The notes beneath the pieces are model-generated. The model had not been told where the DNA came from. It made no database searches and saw only the letters and a program-made list of their open reading frames with translations. From Diplonema japonicum (Eukaryota > Euglenozoa > Diplonemea > Diplonemida > Diplonemidae), in NCBI GenBank assembly GCA_964019335.1, contig OZ025677.1, positions 434,001 to 498,000 of the forward strand: a DNA stretch of 64,000 nt, read 5' to 3'. Within the stretch, counting starts at the first letter, position 1; each line of letters begins with the position of its first letter. Positions 21,725 through 31,539 of this stretch are shown here, piece after piece. Both the position numbers and the translations under genes were made by a program.

Positions 21725-22056
21725 TTAAGGTGGTGGGGATAGCATGGAAATATAAGAAGTACATCAGATGTGTTGTTCGCTGTTGACCTCCTCGTCGGTC
21801 ATCACCGGTAGCGCCCGAGTGGAAGAACGTAACGCAGATGCTCAGGGTGACGAACAGGCAGCAAACTGCACGAGCGCAGAATCTTGGTTACCCGGGACGC
21901 CCCGGCTAGGGTTGAGCACACCGCACGCATTAAGGACACGACGCGGAACGCAGAAGAAGCTACAACTCGGCCGAGGAGCGCCCCCTGTAATCAAGTAGGT
22001 AGTTCTTGCTTCATTGCACGCTTAACGCCACCTAGTGTTGCAATCAAAGCCCCATT
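21725..22056 (+). repeat. Dispersed repeat R, copy 1, with a 76-codon ORF (21768-21998)
   Basis: The unit starts AAGGTGGTGGGGATAGCATG and ends CACCTAGTGTTGCAATCAAA. Copies lie at 50131-50462 and 52815-53102 on the minus strand. The internal frame MCCSLLTSSSVITGSARVEE to LGRGAPPVIK is also open in those copies, with in-frame length differences. Here it is on the plus strand, just upstream of the VWA gene and opposite to all host genes. It could encode a small mobile-element peptide or be chance. Confidence 0.7.
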
Positions 22057-22247
22057 TTTTTTTTCGATAAAAATTTCAGTGTGCATGGGGGTGCTCACTG
22101 TTAAAGAAAAACTATTGTTGAGGAGAGAGAAGTGGAAAGAGAGGGGGGGGGGGGGGAGAAAAGAAAGGAAAAAAAAAAGATGTCTTTGAGGGAACCTGCA
22201 GTATGTGACAGGATCGCCTAACGACAATCAACTCTAGTGTTTGATCC

Positions 22248-23905
22248 CTTCTGTCGTGGTAGTGCCTTAGGCCCGTCGTGGTAGTGCCTTAGGCCCGTCG
22301 TAGTATCTTTTCAGCAGCTTGGGCGTGAAACCAACTAGCGAGTTGTTGAGGATGCAATGAGTTCGTAACTGTTCCTCTAGGATAGGGTGGGTGACCTTCG
22401 GGGATGCGAAGACCGGTCGAGTGGAGTACCCAGTGATGGGATGGCTGTGGAGCCCTAGGGTACGCAAAGAGCGCACTGATTTCTTAGGTTCTGCTGGAAT
22501 CAGGTGACTCCCCGTGCCTTTTTGGTGAATCCTGTCCAAAACTCTTAGGATTCCGCCGATTTTTCTTGCCCAGCTCGCTAGGTCTTCACCATCCATGTGG
22601 ATCCTTTCTGTTGCAATTAGGTCGACCGCAAGTTCCGCCTTGGACACCTGCCCTCCTTGCCCCACTTGAGGGCTTTCAGCCATTTGAGGATAAAGGGATT
22701 AGGCCTGGGAAGTACTTCTTCGCCAGCCCGTTCTTGTGGTACCAAGTGAGAGGTTTCGGGGTTAAGAGGTTCCCTGGCTGGAAAGGTCTATTCCAGAAAT
22801 GCTGGTTTGCGTACCTGACCTGCTTGTCGGCGTGCAGACAATCGAGTTTTCCTGCAGTATCTGCAAGCATCAGGTGGAGTTCCTTGACTCTTGGCAGGCT
22901 GATGTCCGAGTCCGTTGTAATGATTCCGTGTATCTGGGTGCAGTTCGGCCAGCTCCTGTGTTCTTGCACCAGCCACTTGCGGTCGGCGTTGGCTGTCCTA
23001 TAGCCGGCGTGTGCTGGACAGTGCCAAATGGTATGCTGCAGGAGGCTGCTGGTTCCATTCCTAACGTCGTAGAGTGCGTCACACCCAAGGCATTTCGCAC
23101 GTGTGCCTGCCGTAGGCTGGGATGAAGGGGCAGTATGGCGCCAGTGATTGCACAAAGTAACTTTCTCGCTTTCTGCGGGTTGGCGACCGCCATCTCGTTG
23201 TGTAGGAGGTTCGTCCTCTCCTCGTCGATGCCCGTCTCGATCCCTCCAAAGGTCTCTCGCTCTTCGGCGAGCCCGCCACGTAGCTTGTCTTTCAACAGCG
23301 TTCTGATCTCATGCTTCAGGTGTTGTATGCCTTGCGGCAGCATTTTCGTCTGAAGGTCCTTCCATCTGGTCCCAATGTCTCGAAGCCATCCGCATCCTGC
23401 CAAGTCCTCCCTCAGGTCGTATCCGTGCTCATGGTTGAGGCATCCTTCAAAAATATATTTTTCCCCCGCCTTCTGCAACGGGAGAAGGATGGGGTTGACC
23501 CTGGATAGGACCTCGTTGCGGTCTGCCCCTCTCGGCAGCATGAGGGCCAACCCAATCGGTGTCACCGTGATGGAGGTGCCGAGTGATGCCAAGGGGACGT
23601 CGGCTGCTTTGATCCCCTTCTTCAGCTGGATGACCTCGAGCCGGTCCTTTGCGAATGCGTGTGTCCAGTAGACGCCTTGGTCCCCTGACGCTGCTAGCAG
23701 CCTGGTCGCGTGATCTGGGTCTACTCGTACAAGGCAGTGGCTGTGTTGTTTTCAGTGGACCGGTCGATTCTGAACACATTTTGCGGGACCACCTTGAAAG
23801 GTCCTTCCTTGTCCCTCGCCGCAAGTAGTGCCATTCTTCTGATGGCTCCGCCGTCCGCTGTACGCTTCCACTGTGCATCCAAGCAGTGGCCTTTTGCGAT
23901 TATCG
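22248..23905 (-). mobile_element. 5'-truncated, frameshifted non-LTR retrotransposon (LINE) 3' region
   Basis: Overlapping minus frames (23447-23878, 22870-23592, 22676-23155 and 22267-22683) together give one decayed protein. It includes a CLGCDALYDV...LLQHTIWHC cluster, which is the C-x2-C...H-x4-C zinc-binding motif found after the RT domain in many LINEs. A C-terminal LGLHSHPITGYSTRP block matches IGGPTTHGYDRRP in the elements at 44489 and 56787. The reverse transcriptase itself is missing. It sits between the two VWA paralogs. Confidence 0.7.
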
Positions 23906-24129
23906 CCTTGAGAATGGTTGTCAGAAAAAAAAAAAAAAAACGGGATTCATTTCACGTAGCATAACTATAACAGGGCTCCCACTTACTGAAAAGCAGATCC
24001 AGCAGCAAAGGGGGGACATGCCGAATCGGGGGACAAAAGGAGTGTTATCGAAGGGAGGTGGTACCTTTTTTTTCTTTTTTTTTCCTACCCCAACTCATAA
24101 TATCCCCCCCCCCCACCCCAGTTTGAGAA

Positions 24130-24167
<38 letters not shown>

Positions 24168-24244
24168 AAGCCCTGGGTATAATCGTGATTCTTGCCCCCT
24201 TCCCCGCCCCATCCCACTCTTATACTCCACCATTCCGTTTTTTT

Positions 24245-25060
24245 TCAACAAATTGCACAGCACGCTGGAGTTTCATCCAGATTGTCGGTTTTCTTATCGA
24301 CGGGTCCAAGGAGGGACTTCACGATCCAGTCACCTTTTGTAAAGGTCATCCTTCCTGTCCTCCGAATCTGCTTGAGCTCTGACTGGTAATCATCAGTCAC
24401 GTCAAGGGCAGGGTTCTTCTTGTCGAGCTTGTCAAGCCACGAGACAGAGTCAGCATCGTCAGTGCACGCCATGATCTGGATGTGGTACTTATTGCTCATC
24501 ATGGTATTAAGAATGCCCACAACGTGGGAAATAGATTCGTCGGGCTGGCCGTCGGTCGCAATGATAAGAATGCAACGTCTGTCTGAGTCTTTCCGTGACC
24601 TGAAAATGCTTTCAAGTGTCCTGCCGAGAGGAGTCGTGCCCTCTGGGAGTCTTTTAAAGGATTCGACAAGACGTGGGTCAGATGGGGAGGCTACCCCTGG
24701 GATGCCCTGTCTATTGAGGAAGTACATGTCTATAGGGAACTGCACGATGCAAGTGGTGATCTCAAGGAGAAGGTTCACCGTGGAGCGCAGCTCGTCCCAC
24801 CTCGTCAGTATGGGCTCTCCGAGCCGGCGTTTCTTCGCTGGGATCGCCCCGCACTGCATTGACCCGGAGTCGTCCAACACCAGCACCACATCGTAGTCGC
24901 TCAGGATGGCCAGCTTGTCCCCTGTTGCCACAGTTATTTGATGAGTTGTGAGCACCTGGTCCAACCGCCGCATCTTGGTGTTATAATCGTCATGCACCGG
25001 CATCAGTGACATCATTGGTGCACTTGCATTTGCATAATTTCCGTTTGCATAAGCTGACAT
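24245..25060 (-). CDS. VWA-domain protein with CaaX-like C-terminus (paralog 2)
   Basis: This 271-residue paralog of the gene at 20760-21563 shares the NYANASAPMMSLMPVHD start, the MIDAS motif DDSGSM (about 62-67), a TTPLGRTLESIF block and an IIATDGQPDE block. It ends DETPACCAIC, so the last four residues CAIC again give a CaaX-like ending preceded by another Cys. The N-terminus has a four-residue insertion (ANGN). Nucleotide identity is high across 24409-25015, while flanks differ, suggesting a fairly recent duplication or gene conversion. Function is inferred as for paralog 1. Confidence 0.85.
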   Translation of the reverse strand: MSAYANGNYANASAPMMSLMPVHDDYNTKMRRLDQVLTTHQITVATGDKLAILSDYDVVLVLDDSGSMQCGAIPAKKRRLGEPILTRWDELRSTVNLLLEITTCIVQFPIDMYFLNRQGIPGVASPSDPRLVESFKRLPEGTTPLGRTLESIFRSRKDSDRRCILIIATDGQPDESISHVVGILNTMMSNKYHIQIMACTDDADSVSWLDKLDKKNPALDVTDDYQSELKQIRRTGRMTFTKGDWIVKSLLGPVDKKTDNLDETPACCAIC

Positions 25061-25362
25061 GATCCCTATTTTTTTGTTTATGTTTTTTCCCTTTTTTTTG
25101 AAAATGTGGGGAGGGGGGGGGGGGGGGGGGGAAAGACTTCTTCAAAGGACTAGTATTGCTATGATTTCTTTCTTTCGTTTTTTTTTTTTTCCCTTTCTTT
25201 CCTTCATTCTTTTTTTTTTTTCTCTTCTTCTTTTCTCTGTGTTGTATCATGCCCAGCCAATATGCAGGAAACGAGAGAAAGGGGGACATATCATTTTAAC
25301 CCTTCTAACTTTTTTTGCTACACATAAAAATATAAAAAAAGAAAAAAAAGAAAAGAGAAAAA

Positions 25363-25478
25363 AAGGAACTGGCCGTTGTTTGTACGTGCCGGGTAATACC
25401 TGGAGAAGTTTGTCAACCCGAAACACGTTTCCAACTTCGTTCCCCTTTTGTTTAGACAAGTCAAAGACTCGTTCTTGC
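25363..25478 (+). repeat. Dispersed repeat family 1, copy 5 (near-complete)
   Basis: The full block order is present: GGAACTGGCCGTTGTTTGTA, then CGTGCCGGGTAATACCTGGA and the CGAAACACGTTTCCAACTTC region, ending GTCAAAGACTCGTTCTTGC. It lies between the 3' end of the phosphatase gene and the start of VWA paralog 2. Confidence 0.8.
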
Positions 25479-25652
25479 AAAAAAAAAAAAAAAAAAGCAG
25501 CATGAAGTGGGGAAATGTACATGACCACATGGAAATGCAGTTTTGTTGTAGGAGGAGGGGTGGGGGGTGCAAAACAAAAAAAAAGCAAACAATCTCTTTT
25601 TTTCTTTTTTGTTCTTCACAGTGGCGGCGGGGGGTTGTTGTTGGGGGCAACT

Positions 25653-28220
25653 TCAAAGTCGTCTTGCGAGATGCGGGTTCCTAATTTTTTCCCCCCCCCC
25701 CTCCCCCTCCCCAGCCATACCATGCACTATACCTTCATAATCGGCAAGCTGCCGACGGAAACCAAGGTTTGGGTTAGCATTGGGTCGCCCCCGCTTGACA
25801 TGAGAAATCGCTTGTTTGAATGTCATCCCACGACACTTGATTAAGTAAGCGCAGAATATAGTAACGGACCGACTGAGGCCTGCGAAACAATGAATTATGA
25901 TGGTGTTCCCCTTCCGCAACGTCTGCTCGATGTGCCCCGCGGCACTGTCGAAAAACCCAATCAAACTAACATCGGGCGAATCGTCCACAGAAAGCAGCTC
26001 CCGGGATATCGACGCTGGCCATGGGTCAGGCACTGCTAAACCCTTTCCAACGCTATACACAGACGTGACGCCTAACCCACGCATCAACTCCTCATTCTGC
26101 ACAGTCCTCAAAGACCCGATGTACACCTTCTCCTCTATCTTATCAGGGTATATTTTGTTCCATTGAATGATCATTCCGCGTCCCTCAGAAGTCAGCGAGT
26201 CGTGGATAAGAGACGGGGTGTTGTTAAGATGCAAAGTGCAATCCTTCCATTTCCATGAACAGGGCAGCTTCTTCACCGGGTTCTCGATCAGCATCAGGAT
26301 CTCCAAGTCCTCATGGCCTTCCAGCGAAACAGGAACCTCTTCAAACTTGTTGTAGTCCAGAGTTACGTGTAGCAACGCGCTGGCAGGAGGGACCGAAGGG
26401 AACGTCCGAAGCATGTTGTACCCAACGTCGAGGACTTGCAGAACCGGGAGCTTGGTTACCTCTTCGGGGAGGGAGGACAGCACATTGTTCTTGGCGATGA
26501 AACTGGTCAAGCAGGTGAGCTGATCGATCGCTGCAGGGATCTCCGCGAGTTTGTTTTTACTGAGGTCGAGTTGTACCAACCACAACAAGTCGAAAACTTG
26601 TACAGGCAGCGTTGTCAGTAATTTATGTGTTAAATTCAGATTGTCCTCTCTATAATCTATAGCCCTCTGCACATCAACATCGACGTCGTCTGACTGAGCC
26701 ATCTCCGACTCTGTGGAGAATAATCTCGACTTTTTGCTGTGGAAGCCGCTCTGTGGGCGTATCTCGGTTACAGCACGCAAGGTGTCTTCCGCCGTGATGT
26801 CGATCTTGACCTTCGGCGGCGGAGCGACGTTGTTTCTGAAGACAATGTCGTTGATGCAGTCGAGCATGGTGGCACGCAAGCCTTCGCGATGTTGCAGCAT
26901 CGGCCGCAGCACCTTCACCAGCAACGGTGGAACACGAGCCCAATCGGGGTCGCTGTGTGCTAGGTACGCTGCGTCGCTTAGTAAAAACGGCGGCTGTGCG
27001 CACGACATCATGTAGAGCAACACACCCACGCTCCAGACGTCCCCTGCAGCTGTCCCCACTCCGCTTGGCGGTCGGAACCCAAATATGTTGTCATATTCTT
27101 TTTTTTCGTGCAGCTGCCCGACGTCAACGATCAACGCTGCACCGTTGCTGTTGAGCAACACATTTCCGAACCCGATGTTCCCATGGTAGATACCATGAGA
27201 ATGTAGAAAGCACATTGCAGACAGAATGCTCGCCCCGTGCAACCTAATGCTCTCGAATTGCAACGGTGAGTCGAAGGGCTTATACAACATCCCGCACGGG
27301 ACATACGAGCTGTAGATGCTGTATGTGAGGCCTTCCTTCACCACTACTTCTATAGGTAATATGTTGGGATGCGAGATTTGCTGCAGGAAGGCAATGTCGC
27401 GCTTTGCGACGTTGCTGATCGGCGTGGTTTGCTTGCAAACGAAGAAAGAATTCTCCACCTTGACGAGCGTGATGTTGGGGTACTTCATGTACTCGATGAA
27501 ACGATGAGCCGGGACATCTTCGAACATACTCCTTCTTCTAGAGATGGCCGTTGATGACGAGGACATCGACGTGCACAGTGAAGCACCATCTCCCACACTT
27601 AATTCAACGTCAAGCACTGCAGGGCCGGGCGGCATGGACCAATGTGCAGCCCAGTCACGGTTTCCCCGTATCATCGCTTCGCAGTGCATGCACTCGCTGT
27701 TGATGTACATATTCTCCCAAGCTAAATTGTGCTTGTCGTGGTATTCGGGTCGCATTCCAGCACATTCCTTGACCTTTCGTTGGGTGAGCTCCTTCGATAG
27801 TTCCGCCAAGCAGATGTTGTCTTCCAGTTTGATCTGTTTGAAGTACTGCACAATTTCTTTAATATCTTCGTCGTTCTGTGAGTTGACACAAAACTCCGTT
27901 AATCCTTTGCTTTGGAGTACTTCTATGTAGCTTAGAACAGCGCAGACCTGACCCAGCCCGAGCGACTTGAACCCATCAAGAGTACATTTCCCCACCGATA
28001 GTTGTGGTGCAGTTACAGACGCCCGGAGGCTTTGGCGCAGGGACATTGGGCCCTGTACTGCTGAGCTTTTTAAGGAGGCCATTCTGTCATCGATTCCTGC
28101 CTGGCTGGCATCCCAGCTTATCGACGGCAAGAAGTTGCTTGGGCAGGGCCCGAAGAGGCTCTGCAAACTTTTATCCAGTTCATTTTCGGAGCATTGAGTT
28201 CTACTTGACCCACATCCCAT
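25653..28220 (-). CDS. N-myristoylatable pseudokinase-LRR-dual-specificity phosphatase fusion
   Basis: I start at 28220 (MGCGSSRTQ, a good N-myristoylation signal), not at 28244, because an acceptor TTTTGCAG (AG at 28228-28229) lies between them. The 855-residue protein has a helical region (about 75-140) and a kinase-like domain (about 245-470). That domain has YHGNIGFGNVLL where HRDxxxxN is expected and VDVG in place of DFG, so it is probably a pseudokinase. Leucine-rich repeats follow (about 540-680: LDLSKNKLAEIP, LDVGYNMLRTFP). A phosphatase domain (about 690-830) has an intact active-site loop HCFAGLSRS (Cys near 778). Kinase-LRR-DSP combinations have been described in trypanosomatids. 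Membrane-anchored signalling is inferred. Confidence 0.9.
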   Translation of the reverse strand: MGCGSSRTQCSENELDKSLQSLFGPCPSNFLPSISWDASQAGIDDRMASLKSSAVQGPMSLRQSLRASVTAPQLSVGKCTLDGFKSLGLGQVCAVLSYIEVLQSKGLTEFCVNSQNDEDIKEIVQYFKQIKLEDNICLAELSKELTQRKVKECAGMRPEYHDKHNLAWENMYINSECMHCEAMIRGNRDWAAHWSMPPGPAVLDVELSVGDGASLCTSMSSSSTAISRRRSMFEDVPAHRFIEYMKYPNITLVKVENSFFVCKQTTPISNVAKRDIAFLQQISHPNILPIEVVVKEGLTYSIYSSYVPCGMLYKPFDSPLQFESIRLHGASILSAMCFLHSHGIYHGNIGFGNVLLNSNGAALIVDVGQLHEKKEYDNIFGFRPPSGVGTAAGDVWSVGVLLYMMSCAQPPFLLSDAAYLAHSDPDWARVPPLLVKVLRPMLQHREGLRATMLDCINDIVFRNNVAPPPKVKIDITAEDTLRAVTEIRPQSGFHSKKSRLFSTESEMAQSDDVDVDVQRAIDYREDNLNLTHKLLTTLPVQVFDLLWLVQLDLSKNKLAEIPAAIDQLTCLTSFIAKNNVLSSLPEEVTKLPVLQVLDVGYNMLRTFPSVPPASALLHVTLDYNKFEEVPVSLEGHEDLEILMLIENPVKKLPCSWKWKDCTLHLNNTPSLIHDSLTSEGRGMIIQWNKIYPDKIEEKVYIGSLRTVQNEELMRGLGVTSVYSVGKGLAVPDPWPASISRELLSVDDSPDVSLIGFFDSAAGHIEQTLRKGNTIIIHCFAGLSRSVTIFCAYLIKCRGMTFKQAISHVKRGRPNANPNLGFRRQLADYEGIVHGMAGEGEGGGEKIRNPHLARRL

Positions 28221-28227
28221 GCCCTTT

Positions 28228-28300
28228 CTGCAAAACCCGCACAAAACCTGATAAGGGTTTTTCTTTTTTTTTTCTTTTTTTGTACCCCACCCAATAATTT
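28228..28300 (-). promoter_or_regulatory. Putative trans-splice acceptor of the kinase-LRR-phosphatase gene
   Basis: The minus strand reads CAGGTTTTGTGCGGGTTTTGCAG before the ATG, with the AG at 28228-28229, 8 nt upstream of ATG 28220. It excludes the in-frame ATG at 28244 from a mature mRNA if used. Confidence 0.5.
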
Positions 28301-30120
28301 TTTAAAACCCTGAAAAAAAAAAAGATTTTTCTTTATAAAAAAAAAGAAAATAACTCGAAATCAAATAAAAGAGCTGTTCTCAAGTGTCGAATAAAAGTAA
28401 TAAAAGGGGGGGGGGGAAAGAAAACTGAAACAGCAAGAAAGAAGAACAAGATAAAAGAGAGATGAGATCAAGGAGGTTCCTGTTTTTTTTTCTCTTTTTG
28501 GAACGTCCTCCTTGTCTCTGCTTTTAATGAAATAGCTTGAGCACATTAAGGGTCTTCCCCCCCCCCTTTTTTCAATGAACTTTGAACCACATTGCTATGC
28601 TTTTGCACAATTTCTTTCAGATGCAAATGTCTAAGCCTTGCGTGAATGTCATAAGAAAATCTTCACTTTTTTTTTTTTTTTTTTTTCCAAAAAAACTTGT
28701 TTTGTTTTATTATAACCTTCTTGTGCTAGGAACAGAAACAAAAAAAAAACAAAAAAAAAACCGAAATCTTGAAGATGAGAAGAAAGCAAAGAAAAAAAAT
28801 ACATAGAGCAACACACAGATAAGGTATATAATAAGTGATAAGTACAGCAAGTCTCTCAGACACAGCCGGGCGGCCATTCACATATCGGGTATAACTAGGG
28901 GGGGGGGGGGGGGGGGGAGAAGGTATTTCCATCGTTCTGCCCAAGTAATTAGAAAATTTTAAAACAGAAGTGGGTGATAATACGTAGTAAAAGAAATGGC
29001 CGGCACCAAGAGGCAGGCCCTGTTTTTCTCAGAAAAATAAAGAGAGATTTCTATGGGGGTAGGGAGGTGCCCCCAATTCTTTCTTTTTCAGAATAAAACA
29101 GAAAATAACTCGTGGCCACCACCTAAGTACGCCAAATCCATTTATAGATAATTTCGTCATTTTCTTCACTCACTAGGGGGCCTCATTATATAACGCGAAA
29201 CGCCCATTATTTAACTAGTTGGCGTTTCAGAATGAAAAAAATGGGTCTCGTCGTTTGAAAAATAAATGTACCCAACCCCTTTGAAAAAAACCTTTTTGGG
29301 GTGGGGTATTTTGACTATTTTTAGCCATCTGAGGCCCTTAAAATGCCACGGCGAAATAGCTCCCCTATTACCTTAGGGAAATCCCCAAAAAGCTGTGATA
29401 GCAGTAAGAGTGAGTGACTCAAATGACGAAGAGTGAAATAAAAACAATTTACTTGCCAAATGAGCCATTACTTAACACTCGTTACCTTCCAACTCCCCCT
29501 ATTCAATATGTGAAAAGAATGGATTTATTCCCCCATTATCCCTCCCCCCCCCCCAAAAAAAAACTATGCTGTTAACTAAACAACAAAAAAAAAGAAGAAA
29601 AAAACCCCGTGCTTGACATGAAAAACCCACTTGTGTTTGACTGACAAGGTACCAATGAAAAAAAGAAAATCGCTATTCAAAAAAAAAAGAAAAGAAAGGA
29701 CCATAGGACACAATAATAAAAAAAAAGGGGGGGGAGAGAGAGAGAGCACCTAAATTATATGCCAACAAAACTACATGCATGAGAATCTAAAAAGAAATTC
29801 GGCAAATTTAAAAAAAGATTTTCGATCTTTCAACGTCAAGGTGACACGAGTGTACCATAAAGTACATGGGGGGAGTGAGCTCCTAACCTGTGCGGCACTG
29901 GCCTGCCGCAAGGTTTGCTTTATTCTCGACTCTCCGCTTTTTTTCTTTTTTTTTTTTTTTTTTCGCAATAAAACTTTGTATTTTTCACAAATACTGTAAG
30001 AACAAAACAAAAAAAAGGAGGAAAAAGAAAGGGGGGGGAGGGGGTCTATCTTTCTTTTTCTTTTACCAAAACCAAATGGGGGAAACACCATGTATTCGGC
30101 AATAAATATTATATGTTTTC
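28300..30120. other. Gene-free spacer
   Basis: Homopolymers include a G run at 28898-28918. An imperfect inverted repeat (AAGGAGGTTCC / GGAACGTCCTCCTT) spans 28465-28525. At 29810-29875 TTTCAACGTCAAGGTGACAC and GTGTACCATAAAGTAC form a dispersed motif that recurs at 63960-64000. No gene. Confidence 0.6.
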
Positions 30121-31222
30121 ATAGTATCCAGGGTTAACCGATCACCTTCGGGTTTTAAAACCCGACCCGAGCAATTTTAGATTTTCGATCACGTCGGGTT
30201 AATGATGGGTTTTTTTGTAATTTCGGATCGGTTTGATCGGTTTCTTTTTAATTTCGGATCGGTTTGATCGATCCAAAACCCGTGTTTCTGGCAAAAAATG
30301 CCAAGACCATGCTCAAATTTCTTTTTTTCAAAAACCCTATTTGACGATCTGAGCCCATTCCAGCTATCAAAACCCAAAATAGAGCCTTATTTAAGGCTTT
30401 AAATGCAGTTTTGAAAAAACTGGTTTTTCAGACTTGTTATTATGTACCGGGTCAGGGTCTGTTTATGCGCACGAGCGGAATTTTACCTAATAAAAATAGC
30501 TCATTACGCTGCCATCAACTAGTTCTTCTAGCGCGGCTTCGTAACGGTACGCGACAGCCCTACTCGGCCATAGCCCAAATGGACCACAGACTTGAGACGA
30601 CCTCATTCGATATCGAAGCGTGGTGGCTGGCTCAGAAAGCTGCTCTCCCTGTTTTGCATGACAGGGCCTTGTCGCTGCTGTACGCGCAGCCTGTGGTAAC
30701 AGCCGTGGACGCGGTGTTCTCCTCGATCGACGCCAAGTCCGGAGAGATGCGTCGCGTCCGCCTCACACCAGACGTCGTATGAAATTGGGCGTTCATCGCT
30801 GTGTGCGTGCATTCAGTTCTCTGTGGGTGAACATCCCGATTTTCAGGAAATTAATCCTTTTCTAAGTCGTTTCGATGCAGGCTTTGTATCTGGGATCTGG
30901 GGTCCGGGAGACGAATAGAAGGGTTATAAGTATGGTTGCACGCTCTCCTCCCGTTCTAATTATTGATTTTTGATTTCGCTCCTATTTAAACAGAAAAAAG
31001 AAGAAAAACCACCAAAAAAAGGGAAAACCCAGCTTTTCGGGAAAATAATCCTTCTCTAAGTCGTTTTGATGCTCCCTGGGGTCGGCTTTGTGTATCTGGG
31101 GGGCCCGGGATACGAATATAAGGGTTTTAAGCATGGTTGCATGCTCGCCTTTCATTTGACGTCAATTTAAAACCCGATTGTAATTAAAAACCCGCGGGTG
31201 ATCGGTTAACCCTGGATACTAT
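30121..31222 (+). mobile_element. Decayed hAT-type DNA transposon with TIRs
   Basis: The left end ATAGTATCCAGGGTTAACCG is the exact reverse complement of the right end, and the inverted match continues as ATCACC. Flanking 8-mers ATGTTTTC (30113-30120) and GTGTTTTT (31223-31230) agree at 6 of 8 positions, as for an old 8-bp duplication. Inside, the plus frame ending at 30781 has an FDIEAWW block, an AQPVVTAVDAVFSSI block and an RRVRLTPDVV block. This resembles the hAT C-terminal dimerisation domain (W-W ... ER-x-FS ... R-x-RL). Only this end of the transposase remains. The interior also has a duplicated GTATCTGG...GGGTT stretch (30885-31140). Confidence 0.7.
30466..30524 (+). repeat. Dispersed 58-bp motif, copy 1
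   Basis: GCGCACGAGCGGAATTTTAC and TAGCTCATTACGCTGCCATC, ending AACTAGTT, also occur at 53833-53893. This copy interrupts the hAT relic, so it may be a short nested insertion. Confidence 0.65.
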
Positions 31223-31539
31223 GTGTTTTTCTTTTAAAAAAAAAAAAGCCCAAAAATGGCGAACACCTTGCCGTGTCATTTTTCTTTCTTTCTTTCTTTC
31301 TTTCTTCAATCATCGATGTGCGAGGGCAGCATGTGCGACTTTTTTTTGTTTTTCTTTTTTAAACTTAAAACTTCATCACATACCATTTCCAATTTCAACG
31401 AAAAAACATTGCCGTTTATATCCCCCAGAAGACACACGGACCTTCCAGCAGCAGCACAAGTGATCACCGAGGTGGTGGGTATCGTGAGGACGACCGTACC
31501 AGACTCTAAGTCGAGAAGCTCAAACTGAAAAATTTCATT

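Noticed and set aside
25653-28244. Start of the phosphatase fusion at 28244
   Set aside because: It would lie upstream of the likely splice acceptor at 28228-28229 and would bury the MGCGSS myristoylation signal.
29828-29870. ACCATAAAGTAC motif as a second SL exon
   Set aside because: It resembles only a few bases of the SL end (GTACTTTAT), lacks CAGTTTCTG and a GT donor, and is part of another dispersed repeat.
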